From Myxococcus llanfairpwllgwyngyllgogerychwyrndrobwllllantysiliogogogochensis (GTDB lineage: Bacteria; Myxococcota; Myxococcia; Myxococcales; Myxococcaceae), in the NCBI RefSeq assembly GCF_006636215.1, contig NZ_VIFM01000009.1, forward strand, positions 29,941-93,940: a stretch of 64,000 nt of DNA. The letters are read 5' to 3'. The position numbers and the translations under genes are program-made. The notes below the pieces were generated by a model. It was not told the origin of the DNA, searched no databases, and saw only the letters and a list, made by a program, of their open reading frames with translations. Of the stretch, positions 7,974-16,434 are shown piece by piece. The stretch's first letter is position 1. Each line of letters begins with the position of its first letter.

Positions 7974-9372
7974 GTCTCCTGTGCTCTTGTCTTTGTCGTT
8001 GTTTTTCACCCTGGGGCAGGCTCCCGAATCACCCCCGGCGGAGCGGCCCTTCCAGGCGCGACTCTCCTTTCTCGCGGGTGACGAGGATGTCGACACCGCG
8101 GGCTCGGCCACCCTGTGGAACGCGGCGCTGGACGCACACACGCCCGAGCTGACCTCGGGCCTGCGCGCCGAGGCGGCGCTGTCGTTCTTCCTCTCGTCGA
8201 GTGGTGCCAGTCGGGGGGCCATCTTCGTGGACAATGGCAGTGCCTTCCGCCTGCGCTACCGGCCTTCCAGTTGGGCCGCCGATGAAGGCCTGGCGCTGGG
8301 GGTCTATCCGCTGAGCTCCATCCGGCTGTACCTGGGCTCGACGTACCCCGTGACGTGGGGGCGGGAGGCCTTCCCGCGCCGCCCGGGGAACGAGCCGGCA
8401 CTGGAGTTGCGGCTCGCGCGGCGGCAGTGGGGCGTGTTCGCGGCCCTCAAATCCGCGGTCGTCAACGAGGTGCTGGGGGACTCGGGGCGCTACTACGCGC
8501 TGCTCGCGGGTGGCTTCGTGGACGTGTCGCCCCAACTCCAGGTGGAGCTGAAGGGCATGTCCTGGAACCAGGGGGAGAATCCGACCGCCGCGGCGAGCGG
8601 GGCGGAGCTTCCCATGACCATGAGGGGAGCCTCACTTCGGGCCTTGTGGCACCACGGCGAGCCCATCGGGAGCAACGTGGACCTGTCGCTCTATCGAGGC
8701 GACCCTGTCTTCTTTGAACGGTTCTTCACGGCCGGGACGTATTCCGCCGGGTTCGCCGCCTCGGTCTCCCTGGAAGGCAGCCTGGTGTCGCAGGACCTCC
8801 TGGATCCGGAGGTGTGGCCGGCTCAGCGGCGTCGTACCCAGAGCGCCAGCGCCGCGGCCCTGGAGGTTCGGGTGCGGCACGACTTCCTGCGGGTGTACGG
8901 ACTGGCCTATTACCGGACTCCGAGCTTCATTCAACTGGACGCTCCGTGGGTCTTCCCGAACGAGGCCTTTCGTCGCTCCGCGAAGCCCCGGGCGGAAGTC
9001 ACGGGTTCGCTGGGCGCCGACTACCACCTCGAGCGCTGGGGCCTGACGCCAGGATTCCTTGCCCGGCTCACGCTGCCCGCGGTGCTCAATGCAGGGGGAC
9101 TCCTGGGGCCGAGCCAGTCCAATCACCTGCTGCTCCGAGGGCCCAATCAGATAAGCGTCCTCCCGGCAGGCGAGGACCGGATGACGGTACTGACGTTGAA
9201 GGCCACGACCCGGTGGGACCTGGGCTCGCTGGCGGGCGTCGTGGCGGAGGTCTCCTACGCGAATGACCCGAACAAGGTGGAGTTCACCGACGACGTGACC
9301 GGCGTGGCGGTGCCTGTCTTCAAGGATGCGAGCACCTTCGGAGCGACGGTGATGCTCCAGGCTCGCTACTGA
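7972..9372 (+). CDS. predicted outer-membrane protein, function unknown
   Basis: The 466-residue protein has a short signal peptide (about residues 1-16, ending LGQA). The remainder alternates beta-strand-like segments with Gly, Tyr and Trp, and it ends in VMLQARY, an aromatic C-terminus like that of outer-membrane barrels. Many segments (YYALLAGGFVDVSPQLQVEL, RVYGLAYYRTPSF) look like amphipathic strands and turns. No enzymatic motif is visible. I do not recognise the family; a large myxobacterial outer-membrane barrel is the best description. It is transcribed alone, and a hairpin follows it. Confidence 0.7.
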   Translation: MSPVLLSLSLFFTLGQAPESPPAERPFQARLSFLAGDEDVDTAGSATLWNAALDAHTPELTSGLRAEAALSFFLSSSGASRGAIFVDNGSAFRLRYRPSSWAADEGLALGVYPLSSIRLYLGSTYPVTWGREAFPRRPGNEPALELRLARRQWGVFAALKSAVVNEVLGDSGRYYALLAGGFVDVSPQLQVELKGMSWNQGENPTAAASGAELPMTMRGASLRALWHHGEPIGSNVDLSLYRGDPVFFERFFTAGTYSAGFAASVSLEGSLVSQDLLDPEVWPAQRRRTQSASAAALEVRVRHDFLRVYGLAYYRTPSFIQLDAPWVFPNEAFRRSAKPRAEVTGSLGADYHLERWGLTPGFLARLTLPAVLNAGGLLGPSQSNHLLLRGPNQISVLPAGEDRMTVLTLKATTRWDLGSLAGVVAEVSYANDPNKVEFTDDVTGVAVPVFKDASTFGATVMLQARY

Positions 9373-9387
9373 GCGAGGCGAATGTTT

Positions 9388-9427
9388 GCGCGGTGTTCTG
9401 GAAATCCAGACGAGATGAACACCGCGC
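9388..9427 (+). terminator. 11-bp perfect hairpin after the barrel gene
   Basis: Arms 9388-9398 and 9417-9427 are perfect complements with an 18-base loop, starting 16 bases after the stop at 9372. Position supports a terminator; no T-run is present. Confidence 0.4.
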
Positions 9428-9535
9428 TCTCGGGCCGCGAGAAACACTTTCCTGGTGATTGATACATGAGACAGGGTGGATGTTTCACTCGGGTTCCGTG
9501 GCCCTGGATGTGTGCCTCATGTTCCTCTGTGAAAC

Positions 9536-9781
9536 ATGCGTACCCTTCTGTGCATGCTCATCGCGGTTCCATTGTTGGTGGGTTGTGGTGGTGACGACGG
9601 CGAGTCGTGTGGTGATAACGAGTCGCCCGAGACGTACAAGTCGGCCAATCGGGTGCACTGTTCTGGCACCAGCGACGCGGACGTGGCGTGTTGTGGCTAT
9701 ATGGGCGACACGTGCAACTACACGCTGTGTCGCAAGAGTGTCTGTGGGGACTGGACCGAGGAGTCCTGGACCTGCCACTGA
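9536..9781 (+). CDS. small cysteine-rich lipoprotein
   Basis: The 81-residue protein starts with a lipoprotein signal peptide whose lipobox LLVGC puts the lipidated Cys at residue 17. The mature chain holds eight further cysteines within about 60 residues, including an adjacent CC pair, with several Trp and acidic residues. This pattern suggests a small disulfide-stabilised domain at the periplasm or outer membrane. I do not recognise the family. It stands alone between two gene-poor stretches, and its short length and coherent signal peptide argue that it is real. Confidence 0.7.
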   Translation: MRTLLCMLIAVPLLVGCGGDDGESCGDNESPETYKSANRVHCSGTSDADVACCGYMGDTCNYTLCRKSVCGDWTEESWTCH

Positions 9782-9945
9782 GCGCAAAGGCTCTCAGGCG
9801 CGGCCGGCTTCAAACCCGGGGGGAGTAAACAGGCTCATCCCTGTCGTGTGTCACGCGGGGATGAACCCCGCGCTCCCCTCGGGGGTCCCGACTCGCGAGG
9901 AGCGGGACGTCTGCCCGGGTGCAGCGCGGGGTCCTGAGACAGTCT

Positions 9946-10653
9946 TCAGCTGCGACGCTTGGTCGCGAGGAACTCCGCGGCCCAACGCTTCACGGTGTCC
10001 GCCGCGTCGGCGCCCTCGGCCGGGCGGAGGGTGGGGAGGATGGACGGCGCGGAAGGGCCCTCTTCACCCTGGGGACCCACGGACTGCGTCTGCCCCTTCT
10101 TGCGGACCCACACGCGGGGACCGCTCGGAGCGGGAGTCGCGGTGCTCGCGGGGGTCGCCGCCGAGCTATCCGAGCGACGACGGCGAGACAGGATGACATC
10201 CGGAATGGAGTGGGGCGCGGCGTGCTCAATCCAGGCGGCATGGAGCCGACCGGTGGCCACCATCTGCCGACGCTTCTGGTAGTGCGCCGAGCAGTAGCCG
10301 AGCGTGCGGACGGGCTGTCGACAACCGATGACCGCGCAGGCGACGGGCTGCTCGACGACGGCCTGCACCTGGGGAGGCGGCTGCGGCGCGGGAGCCTTGC
10401 GCTGCTGTACGGGCGGGGCGGAGTAGGGCTGGCCGCTCAGTCGCTCGGACAGGCGGCGCATGGCCGTCATCAGCGGGGCGAACGACTCCTGCACGGCGCC
10501 GTGCACGATGGCTTGGAAGGCCTCATCCAGTGACGGCGTCGCCGAGGAAGCGCCGCGCGCGGGAAGAGAGCGAGGGGTTCGGGGGGAGGGGGTGACGCGA
10601 CGGGCTCTGGGCATGTAGAGCCCGGCGTAGCACGGCTCAGGTTGTTCGACCAT
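9946..10653 (-). CDS. Cys/His-motif protein of unknown function
   Basis: The protein has about 235 residues. A short helical region (about 40-75, DEAFQAIVHGAVQESFAPLM) is followed by Pro/Gln-rich linker and then by CAVIGCRQP...GYCSAHYQKRR (about 105-130), a Cys-Cys-Cys-His pattern that could bind zinc. The C-terminal half is rich in Arg, Ser, Ala and Pro and ends in a basic helix, so nucleic-acid binding is possible. I do not recognise a named family. The start is uncertain: ATG at 10653 has GAGGAG about 12 bases upstream, while TTG at 10695 and ATG at 10614 are alternatives. Confidence 0.65.
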   Translation of the reverse strand: MVEQPEPCYAGLYMPRARRVTPSPRTPRSLPARGASSATPSLDEAFQAIVHGAVQESFAPLMTAMRRLSERLSGQPYSAPPVQQRKAPAPQPPPQVQAVVEQPVACAVIGCRQPVRTLGYCSAHYQKRRQMVATGRLHAAWIEHAAPHSIPDVILSRRRRSDSSAATPASTATPAPSGPRVWVRKKGQTQSVGPQGEEGPSAPSILPTLRPAEGADAADTVKRWAAEFLATKRRS

Positions 10654-11122
10654 CCGTGAATCCAACTCCTCGGGGCGGAGGGACACTTGCTCCAAAGCCT
10701 CTCCAGGAGACGAGCGCCGCCTTCATGATTGTAAATCGCGAAGAGCACCTCTCCTCCGCATGTCGCGTAGAAGTGGTTCGTCGCGCCATGCCTGAGCAGG
10801 ACGGGCCCGTGTCTCCCCACTCGCTCTCGCGCCGCGTGTTTCGCAGCACGAGCCCGAGGCGTGCCCGGCATGCCTTGTTCGCGTAGCTCGACGGCCCTCC
10901 GCTGTGTTCATGGATGGGAAGTCGTCACGACGGACACCCTCGTTGTCGCCGGTGCCCGCGCCGCGTGAGGTCTCGCGGGCCGGTGGGCCGAGTCACCCGA
11001 GGTCATCCTCATCGGGTTCGACATCAGGGCCTGTATTGGTGCGAGCGGCATCGCCACGCCTGGCTTCGTCGCATCCAGCCCGTGAATGGGCCGAACGGTT
11101 CGGCGGCGATACGAGGGCCTGA
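10654..11122. other. gene-free stretch
   Basis: I see no gene I can support here. Open frames exist on both strands, but their third-codon GC is well below that of neighbouring genes and none has a clear start with a ribosome-binding site. The promoter of the Cys/His-motif protein presumably lies in it. Confidence 0.5.
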
Positions 11123-11160
11123 AAAAGCGAAAGCCCCCAAGTCTTTTGGACTTGGGGGCC
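11123..11160 (-). terminator. rho-independent terminator of the tRNA unit
   Basis: An 11-bp perfect stem (11133-11143 with 11149-11159) and a 5-base loop lie just past tRNA-Asp; on the minus strand the stem is followed by TTTCGCTTTTT. This is the clearest intrinsic terminator in the window. Confidence 0.85.
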
Positions 11161-11166
11161 TTCTCT

Positions 11167-11243
<77 letters not shown>

Positions 11244-11250
11244 ACAACCT

Positions 11251-11322
11251 TGGGCGGAACAGGGATTGAACCTGTGACCCTCGCCTTGTAAGGGCGACGC
11301 TCTGCCGCTGAGCTATCCGCCC
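11251..11322 (-). tRNA. tRNA-Val (anticodon TAC)
   Basis: On the minus strand the acceptor GGGCGGA pairs with TCCGCCC, the D-arm holds AGCTCAGCGGCAGAGC, the anticodon stem TCGCC/GGCGA encloses loop CTTACAA, and the T-arm holds GGTTCAATCC. The anticodon TAC decodes Val (GTA and, by wobble, other GTN). No CCA is encoded, unlike its partner tRNA-Asp, so the end must be added by a nucleotidyltransferase. Confidence 0.94.
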
Positions 11323-11352
11323 GCAGGCGTGTTCCGCGTTGCGACGAGCGGG

Positions 11353-11381
11353 CTTTTATAAGTGGCTCACTCCACTGTCAA
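11353..11381 (-). promoter_or_regulatory. sigma70-type promoter of the tRNA unit
   Basis: On the minus strand a perfect TTGACA (11381-11376) is followed after 17 bases by TAAAAG (11358-11353), about 30 bases upstream of the mature 5' end of tRNA-Val. Spacing and position fit a strong housekeeping promoter. Confidence 0.6.
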
Positions 11382-11410
11382 GCACCTGTTTCGAAGACCC
11401 AGGATCTTCC

Positions 11411-11455
11411 GTCACCGGCCGCGCGGAGCGTGAAAACGCTCGTGCGGCCGGTGAC
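11411..11455 (-). terminator. terminator of the mal operon
   Basis: Perfect 12-bp arms (11411-11422 and 11444-11455) enclose a further small stem (GAGCG/CGCTC), starting 9 bases past the stop of the repeat lipoprotein on the minus strand. It separates the operon from the tRNA promoter. Confidence 0.55.
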
Positions 11456-11463
11456 TTAGGGGC

Positions 11464-14400
11464 CTAGGGAGCGACGACGGTGCCCACGTCGGTGCCCAGG
11501 AAGCCGTCGGTGTTCTTGCCGTTGCCTCCGCGGTCTTCCCGTTCCCCGTAGCAGTAGGGGCCGCCGTTCAGAGAGTAGCGGTAGGTGTACGCCGCCCCCG
11601 CGGCCACGCCCGAGGGGAGGGTCGCGGAGAACTGGTCGTTGTTGCCCCCTCCCTCTTCACTGAGGAACGGCGCGGAGATCCACGTCCAGCCCGCGACACC
11701 GGGATCCTGCTGCAGGGTGCCATGGCCGAGCTCGGCCACGAGGCCCGGGCCAGGGCCCCCCTGGGTCGTGACGCCCCCCTGGTACACCTGCCCGTAGATG
11801 GTCGTTCCGGGTGTCGCGGAGAACGGCCACTGCAGGTTGCAGTACTCGATGTCCGAGTGCTTGTTGACCGTGAGGGCATGCTGCTGGCCCTGGGTGTAGC
11901 CCCCCACGTCGCTGCCGTCCTTGTCGCAGTAGGCCCACGTCGAACCATCCGTGGTGTAGCGAAGGCTCACGGCACGGCTGCCCTGGTAGGCCGGATGGAT
12001 GGTCGTGGTGAACTCGTCCGTGTCCGCCTCACCCGAGGCCTCTCCGGCGTACGTCGCCGGCTTCCAGGTGAACGACGCCGGGGTGGTGGAGGCGTCCACG
12101 TCCGCGTTGCCCAGGCCGACCTGCACCTGGAGCCCCGTGCCCGCACCGGGGCCGTTGGTGACCCCGGGGATGCGCACGCGGCCCGTCACCATGACGGCAT
12201 CGCCGCTGCCCACCGTCGTCCCGCTCACGCTCTGCAACCGGCAGACGCCCGTGGCCGCCGCCTGCACCGTCAACGTGCCGGCGTCCGCGATGTCGAAGTC
12301 GTCATCCGTGCCGTCCGCGTCGCAGTACACGTAGGGGCCCGTGCCCAGCTTCACGCGGTAGGCGAACCGGAAGCTGCCCGCCGTGCCTGGGTTGGGAAGG
12401 GTGGCCCGGTACTCGTCGTTCTGGGTGTTGCCCGTGTCTGCGCCATGCGTCGCGGCCGTCCACTGCCAGCCTCCGCTCGTGTGGGCGGTGCCATCCGGCC
12501 CGTAGCCCAGCTCCGCGACGATGCCCGCACCGGCGCCAGCGCCCGGCGTCACGCCCGCCTCGTGCACCTGGACCGCGATGACCTTCGAGGCCGCCTCACC
12601 AATGGCGTAGGCCTCGACAGGGGGCGCGGCTTGCGTCTCACCGCCCAGGCGGCACCAGTCCACCTGCGGCGGCACCACCACGGCCACCGTCAGGACCGAC
12701 GCCTGCGCCGTCTGGTAGCCGTTGGCGCTGCCGTCCCGGTCGCAATAGGCCCAGGCCCCAGTCTGATACCGGAAGCGCACGGCCACCGCGTAGGTGCCCT
12801 CCGTGGCGGGCGCCGTCAGCGACGTCTCATAGGCGTCCTGCGCTCCGCTGTCCGTCTCGCCCGAGAAGCTCGCGGCCTTCCAGTTCCAGCCCGTCCCCGT
12901 CGCCGGGTCCGAACTCGCCGGGCCATACCCCACTTCCGAGGTGATTCCCGCGCCCGCCGCGCCGCTGGTGACGTCCGTCACCGTCGTCACGAGCACCTTG
13001 CCGTGCACCACCTGCGTGGCGCCGCCCGGCGTCGCGCTCAACGTGGCCGGACCCACCAACTGGCACGCGTCCACGGCCACGGGCTTCACTTCCAGGCCAC
13101 CGGCCTGGGCGAGCGTGAAGCCGTTGCCGAGGCCGTCCGCGTCGCAGTAGCGGTACGCGCCGCCATTCACGTTGAAGCGGATGGCGAACTTGTAGCGGCC
13201 CACCGTCCCCGGGTTGGGCAGGGCGGCCTTCCACTCGTCGTTGCTCCCGCCTCCGCCTGACTCGCGGTTGAAGCTCGCGCCCGTGGAGGTCCACTGCCAG
13301 CTCGCCGTCTCCGGCGCGTCCGCCTCCGGGCCGTAGCCCACCTGTCCCTGGATGCCCGTGCCCGCGCCCGTGCCCGGCGTGACACCCTCCATGTAGACCT
13401 GGGCGTAGATCTCCTTCGTCGCCTGGCCCACGCGGTACACCTCGCTGGGCGGAGGCTCGATGGCCTCACCGCCGAGCTTGCACCAGCCGATGGAGATGTC
13501 CTGCGCCGCGCTCACGGTGAGCGTGCCCATCTTCGTCGGGTCGAAGCCCGTGGGGCCGCCGCTGTTGCCGTCCGAGTCGCACAGCAGATACGCACCGTCG
13601 TTCACCTTGAAGCGATAGGCGAAGCGATAGCTGCCCAGCGTGCCCGGGTTGGGCAGCGTGGCCTCGAACTGGTCGTTGTTGCCGACCTCGTCCTTGTACG
13701 AAGCCGTCGTCGTCCAGTTCCACTGCGCCGACGTGGCGGGGTCCTCCGCCGCGGGCCCCCAGCCCACCTGGCCCACCAGTCCGGTGCCCGCGCCGGCGCC
13801 GCTCGTCACGCCCTGCACGAACACCTGCGCCACCACCTTGCGGTTGGCCACCGCGTCCGTCGCGTACGTCACCGTCTCCGGCGTGTCGTTCCCGTTCGGG
13901 CCCAGCTTGCAGTAGCCGATGACCTTGGGGACCACCACTTCGCCCGCGACCGTGAGCTGGCCGAGCTGCGCGAGCTCGAAGTCCTGGCCGCCGTCATCCA
14001 CGCCGTTGCCGTCGCAGACCCGGATGGGACCGCCGTTGGCGCTGAAGCGCACCGCGTAGCGGTAGTCGCCATTGAGGCCGGGGTTGGGCAGCGTGCCCTT
14101 CCACTCATCGTTGACCTCGAAGTTGTCCTTGGCCCAGGCCAGCGGCGTGGCCCAGTTCCACAAGGGCGAGGTGCGTGGGTCCTCCCCCGCGGGCCCCCAG
14201 CCGAGCTGGCCGGAGATGCCCGGGCCCGCGCCCACCTTGTCCGTCACGCCCGGCATGTGGACCTGGGCGAAGACCGTCTTGAGTCCCGACGTCTGCGTGG
14301 TCTGGTAGTTGATGACCTCGGGGGCCTTCTGGTCCTCGCCAATCTTGCACCAGCTCACGGGCGGCTTCGGCGCCTCGGTGCCCACGGTGAGCGTGCCCAG

Positions 14401-15225
14401 CTTCGCCAGGCTGAAGGTCAGCTCGCCCTCGACGCTGTCGTTGACGCCGTCCGCGTCGCACACGCGCCATGCGTTCTCACTGATGCTGAAGCGGAAGGCG
14501 AGCTTGTACGTGCCCACCGTGCCCGGGTTGGGCAGGTCCGCTTCCCACTCGTCGTTGTTGCCGTGCTCGGCCTTGTAGACGGCGGGGACCCACGTCCACG
14601 CGGCGGAGTTTCGAGGGTCCGAGTCCACCGGCCCCATGCCCAGCTGCGCCACCAGCCCCGAGCCCCCGCCGGCGCCCTGGGTGATGCCCGCCGCGTACAC
14701 CTGGCCGGCCACCTTGATCAGCGTCGAGTCCGTGGGGCGGTAGAACAGCTCCGGGTTGGCGCGGTTCCCGTCGGGACCCAGCTTGCAGTAGTCCACGCGC
14801 GGCCGGGTGATGAACACGCGGCGCAGCATGTCCTCCGTCACGCCGTTGGCGGTGCCATCGCCATCCGCCATCACCCACGTCTTCCCGCCGTCGATGGAGA
14901 AGCGGATGGTGATGACCCACTCACGGCTCTCTCCTCCGATGGCCGGCTGCAACAGCACGTTGCCCTTGTAGATGTCCGCTTCACCGCTGTCGGAGTCGCC
15001 CTCGTACGTGGCCTCCTCCCAGGTGTAGCTCTCCGTCTTGAGCAGCTCGCCGTTCGCCGGAGCAAAGCCCACCTGCGCGCGCACGCCGCCGCCCTGACCC
15101 ACGCCTCGGGTGAGGCCGGCCACGGTGATGGCGCCTCGCACCAGCACGCCCACCGGCTGCCCGCCGCTCACGGCGTCGGTGTTGCCGTTGATGATTTCGG
15201 CCTGGTCGATGTTCGCCGTCGGGGG
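11464..15225 (-). repeat. nine tandem coding repeats of about 400 bp
   Basis: This is the coding repeat region of the giant lipoprotein. Units 2-9 begin near DYCKLG, SWCKIG, GYCKLG, GWCKLG, DACQL, DWCRLG, GVCRL and EYCNL; unit 1 lacks the opening Cys. Units 2-5 and 7 are most alike; units 6 and 8 are shorter and more divergent, so expansion by tandem duplication with later drift is likely. Confidence 0.8.
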
Positions 15226-15579
15226 GCCTTCGTAGAGGAAGCCCTTCACCAGCACGCCATAGGCGCCGTCCGGGTTCACCACGCGCACATCCACCTGCGC
15301 GGTGCTCGCGGAAGGGGAGTAGCCGTAGATGCGGAAGGCGTTGACCACGACGACGCGCAGGGCTTCCTGGGTGCCGAGGTAGAGCTTCGCGCCCGGCTCG
15401 AAGCCGGAGCCATAGACGTTGATGAGCGTGTTGCCCGCGATGGGGCCACCAGTGGGGGTGATTTCCCTCACGGTGGGCGGGGTGAGCGAGGGGGGCTGGC
15501 TTCCCTCCGGGTCATCACCACAGGCCACGACGAGCAACGACAACACGAGAAGAAGGGACCGCGGACAACGCGACGACAT
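11464..15579 (-). CDS. giant lipoprotein: IPT/TIG domain plus nine tandem repeats
   Basis: The 1371-residue protein starts with a lipoprotein signal (VVAC, lipidated Cys20). An IPT/TIG immunoglobulin-like domain follows (about 35-118, ITPTGGPIAGNTLINVYGSGF). Nine tandem repeats of about 130-150 residues fill the rest. A typical unit starts with YCKLG or WCKLG, has (A/V)QV...GVT.G.GAG.G and QLG.GP, then W.W, NNDEW, LPNPGT.G.Y.(F/Y)A.RF and ends with YCDADG...GTLTV. The paired cysteines (start YC and late YCD) probably form a disulfide in each unit. It is the last gene of the malK-malEF-malG operon, 6 bases after malG, so an alpha-glucan-binding surface role is the best inference. No catalytic motif is seen. 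Confidence 0.85.
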   Translation of the reverse strand: MSSRCPRSLLLVLSLLVVACGDDPEGSQPPSLTPPTVREITPTGGPIAGNTLINVYGSGFEPGAKLYLGTQEALRVVVVNAFRIYGYSPSASTAQVDVRVVNPDGAYGVLVKGFLYEGPPTANIDQAEIINGNTDAVSGGQPVGVLVRGAITVAGLTRGVGQGGGVRAQVGFAPANGELLKTESYTWEEATYEGDSDSGEADIYKGNVLLQPAIGGESREWVITIRFSIDGGKTWVMADGDGTANGVTEDMLRRVFITRPRVDYCKLGPDGNRANPELFYRPTDSTLIKVAGQVYAAGITQGAGGGSGLVAQLGMGPVDSDPRNSAAWTWVPAVYKAEHGNNDEWEADLPNPGTVGTYKLAFRFSISENAWRVCDADGVNDSVEGELTFSLAKLGTLTVGTEAPKPPVSWCKIGEDQKAPEVINYQTTQTSGLKTVFAQVHMPGVTDKVGAGPGISGQLGWGPAGEDPRTSPLWNWATPLAWAKDNFEVNDEWKGTLPNPGLNGDYRYAVRFSANGGPIRVCDGNGVDDGGQDFELAQLGQLTVAGEVVVPKVIGYCKLGPNGNDTPETVTYATDAVANRKVVAQVFVQGVTSGAGAGTGLVGQVGWGPAAEDPATSAQWNWTTTASYKDEVGNNDQFEATLPNPGTLGSYRFAYRFKVNDGAYLLCDSDGNSGGPTGFDPTKMGTLTVSAAQDISIGWCKLGGEAIEPPPSEVYRVGQATKEIYAQVYMEGVTPGTGAGTGIQGQVGYGPEADAPETASWQWTSTGASFNRESGGGGSNDEWKAALPNPGTVGRYKFAIRFNVNGGAYRYCDADGLGNGFTLAQAGGLEVKPVAVDACQLVGPATLSATPGGATQVVHGKVLVTTVTDVTSGAAGAGITSEVGYGPASSDPATGTGWNWKAASFSGETDSGAQDAYETSLTAPATEGTYAVAVRFRYQTGAWAYCDRDGSANGYQTAQASVLTVAVVVPPQVDWCRLGGETQAAPPVEAYAIGEAASKVIAVQVHEAGVTPGAGAGAGIVAELGYGPDGTAHTSGGWQWTAATHGADTGNTQNDEYRATLPNPGTAGSFRFAYRVKLGTGPYVYCDADGTDDDFDIADAGTLTVQAAATGVCRLQSVSGTTVGSGDAVMVTGRVRIPGVTNGPGAGTGLQVQVGLGNADVDASTTPASFTWKPATYAGEASGEADTDEFTTTIHPAYQGSRAVSLRYTTDGSTWAYCDKDGSDVGGYTQGQQHALTVNKHSDIEYCNLQWPFSATPGTTIYGQVYQGGVTTQGGPGPGLVAELGHGTLQQDPGVAGWTWISAPFLSEEGGGNNDQFSATLPSGVAAGAAYTYRYSLNGGPYCYGEREDRGGNGKNTDGFLGTDVGTVVAP

Positions 15580-15585
15580 CGGCCA

Positions 15586-16434
15586 TCACCCCTTGACGCC
15601 GCCAGCGGTCAACCCGCCGACGAGGTGCTTCTGGAGAGCGAAGAACAACGCCATGACCGGCGCGGAGACAATCAACGCGCAGGCGGCGAACTTGCCCCAT
15701 TCCACCTTGTACTCGCCCACGTACCGCTGGAGGGCGACGGGCAGGGTGAAGCGGGTCGGGTCATTGATCAACGTGGCGGCGAGGACGAACTCGTTCCACG
15801 CCGTCATGAAGGAGAACAGCGCCGTCACGGCCAGCGCGGGGCGGGCCAGCGGCAATACCACCTTGATGAACACCTGGAAGGGCGAGGCCCCGTCCATCAC
15901 CGCCGCTTCCTCCAACTCGCGCGGCAGCGTGTCGAAGTAGCCCTTCAGCATCCAGATACAGAAGGGCAGGGCGGTGGTGGCGTACACCAGCACCAGCCCG
16001 GTGAGGCTGTCGAGCAGCCGCAGCTTCTGGAGGATGCCGTAGATGGGCACCAGCATCAGCGTCGCCGGGAACATCTGGGTGACGAGCAGGGCCTGCATGC
16101 CGCCCTCCTTGCCCGGGAACTTGAAGCGCGACAGCGCATAGGCCGCCGTCACCGCGAGCGTCAGCCCCACCACCGTCGTGGCGCCGGAGACGATGAAGCT
16201 CGACAGCACCTGCCGGCCGAACACCCAGCGCCCCTGCGCATCCGAGCCGAGCAGCACGTCCCGGAAGTGGTCGAACGTCACCGCGTCCGGGAACGGGTTG
16301 GCGGTGAGCGACAGGCCGTCCGACGGCGACAGCGCCATCTTCACCACCCACAGCACCGGGTAGAGCGTCACCATGCACATCAGGCTCAGCCCCATGTGGA
16401 TGACGGCCATCTTCAAGCCGGAGGGCTTCTTCAT
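15586..16434 (-). CDS. malG: maltose/maltodextrin-type ABC permease, MalG family
   Basis: The 282-residue inner-membrane protein has six predicted transmembrane helices and the permease loop EEAAVMDGASPFQVF...LPLARPA near residue 175, the EAA motif that docks on the ATPase. Length and motif fit CUT1-family MalG. It pairs with the MalF part of the upstream fusion protein to form the channel. Its ATG overlaps the stop of the upstream malE-malF gene by 4 bases (16431-16434), and the giant lipoprotein follows 6 bases after its stop, so all are co-translated parts of one operon. Maltodextrin as substrate is inferred from the surrounding amylases. Confidence 0.9.
   Translation of the reverse strand: MKKPSGLKMAVIHMGLSLMCMVTLYPVLWVVKMALSPSDGLSLTANPFPDAVTFDHFRDVLLGSDAQGRWVFGRQVLSSFIVSGATTVVGLTLAVTAAYALSRFKFPGKEGGMQALLVTQMFPATLMLVPIYGILQKLRLLDSLTGLVLVYATTALPFCIWMLKGYFDTLPRELEEAAVMDGASPFQVFIKVVLPLARPALAVTALFSFMTAWNEFVLAATLINDPTRFTLPVALQRYVGEYKVEWGKFAACALIVSAPVMALFFALQKHLVGGLTAGGVKG

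Noticed and set aside
9854..9872. Short CGCGGGG/CCCCGCG hairpin after the Cys-rich lipoprotein
   Set aside because: Seven GC-only pairs are expected by chance in this composition, and it is 70 bases past the stop without a T-run.
10700..10871. Minus-strand text HGATNHFYATCGGEVLFAIY upstream of the Cys/His-motif protein
   Set aside because: Looks protein-like briefly, but it changes to low-complexity text, overlaps the next gene in another frame and has no clear start.
10914..11122. Plus-strand stretch with CxxC and CERHRH that looks like a small zinc protein
   Set aside because: Third-position GC is low, no ribosome-binding site is seen, and the frame runs through the terminator and into the tRNA-Asp gene before a stop.
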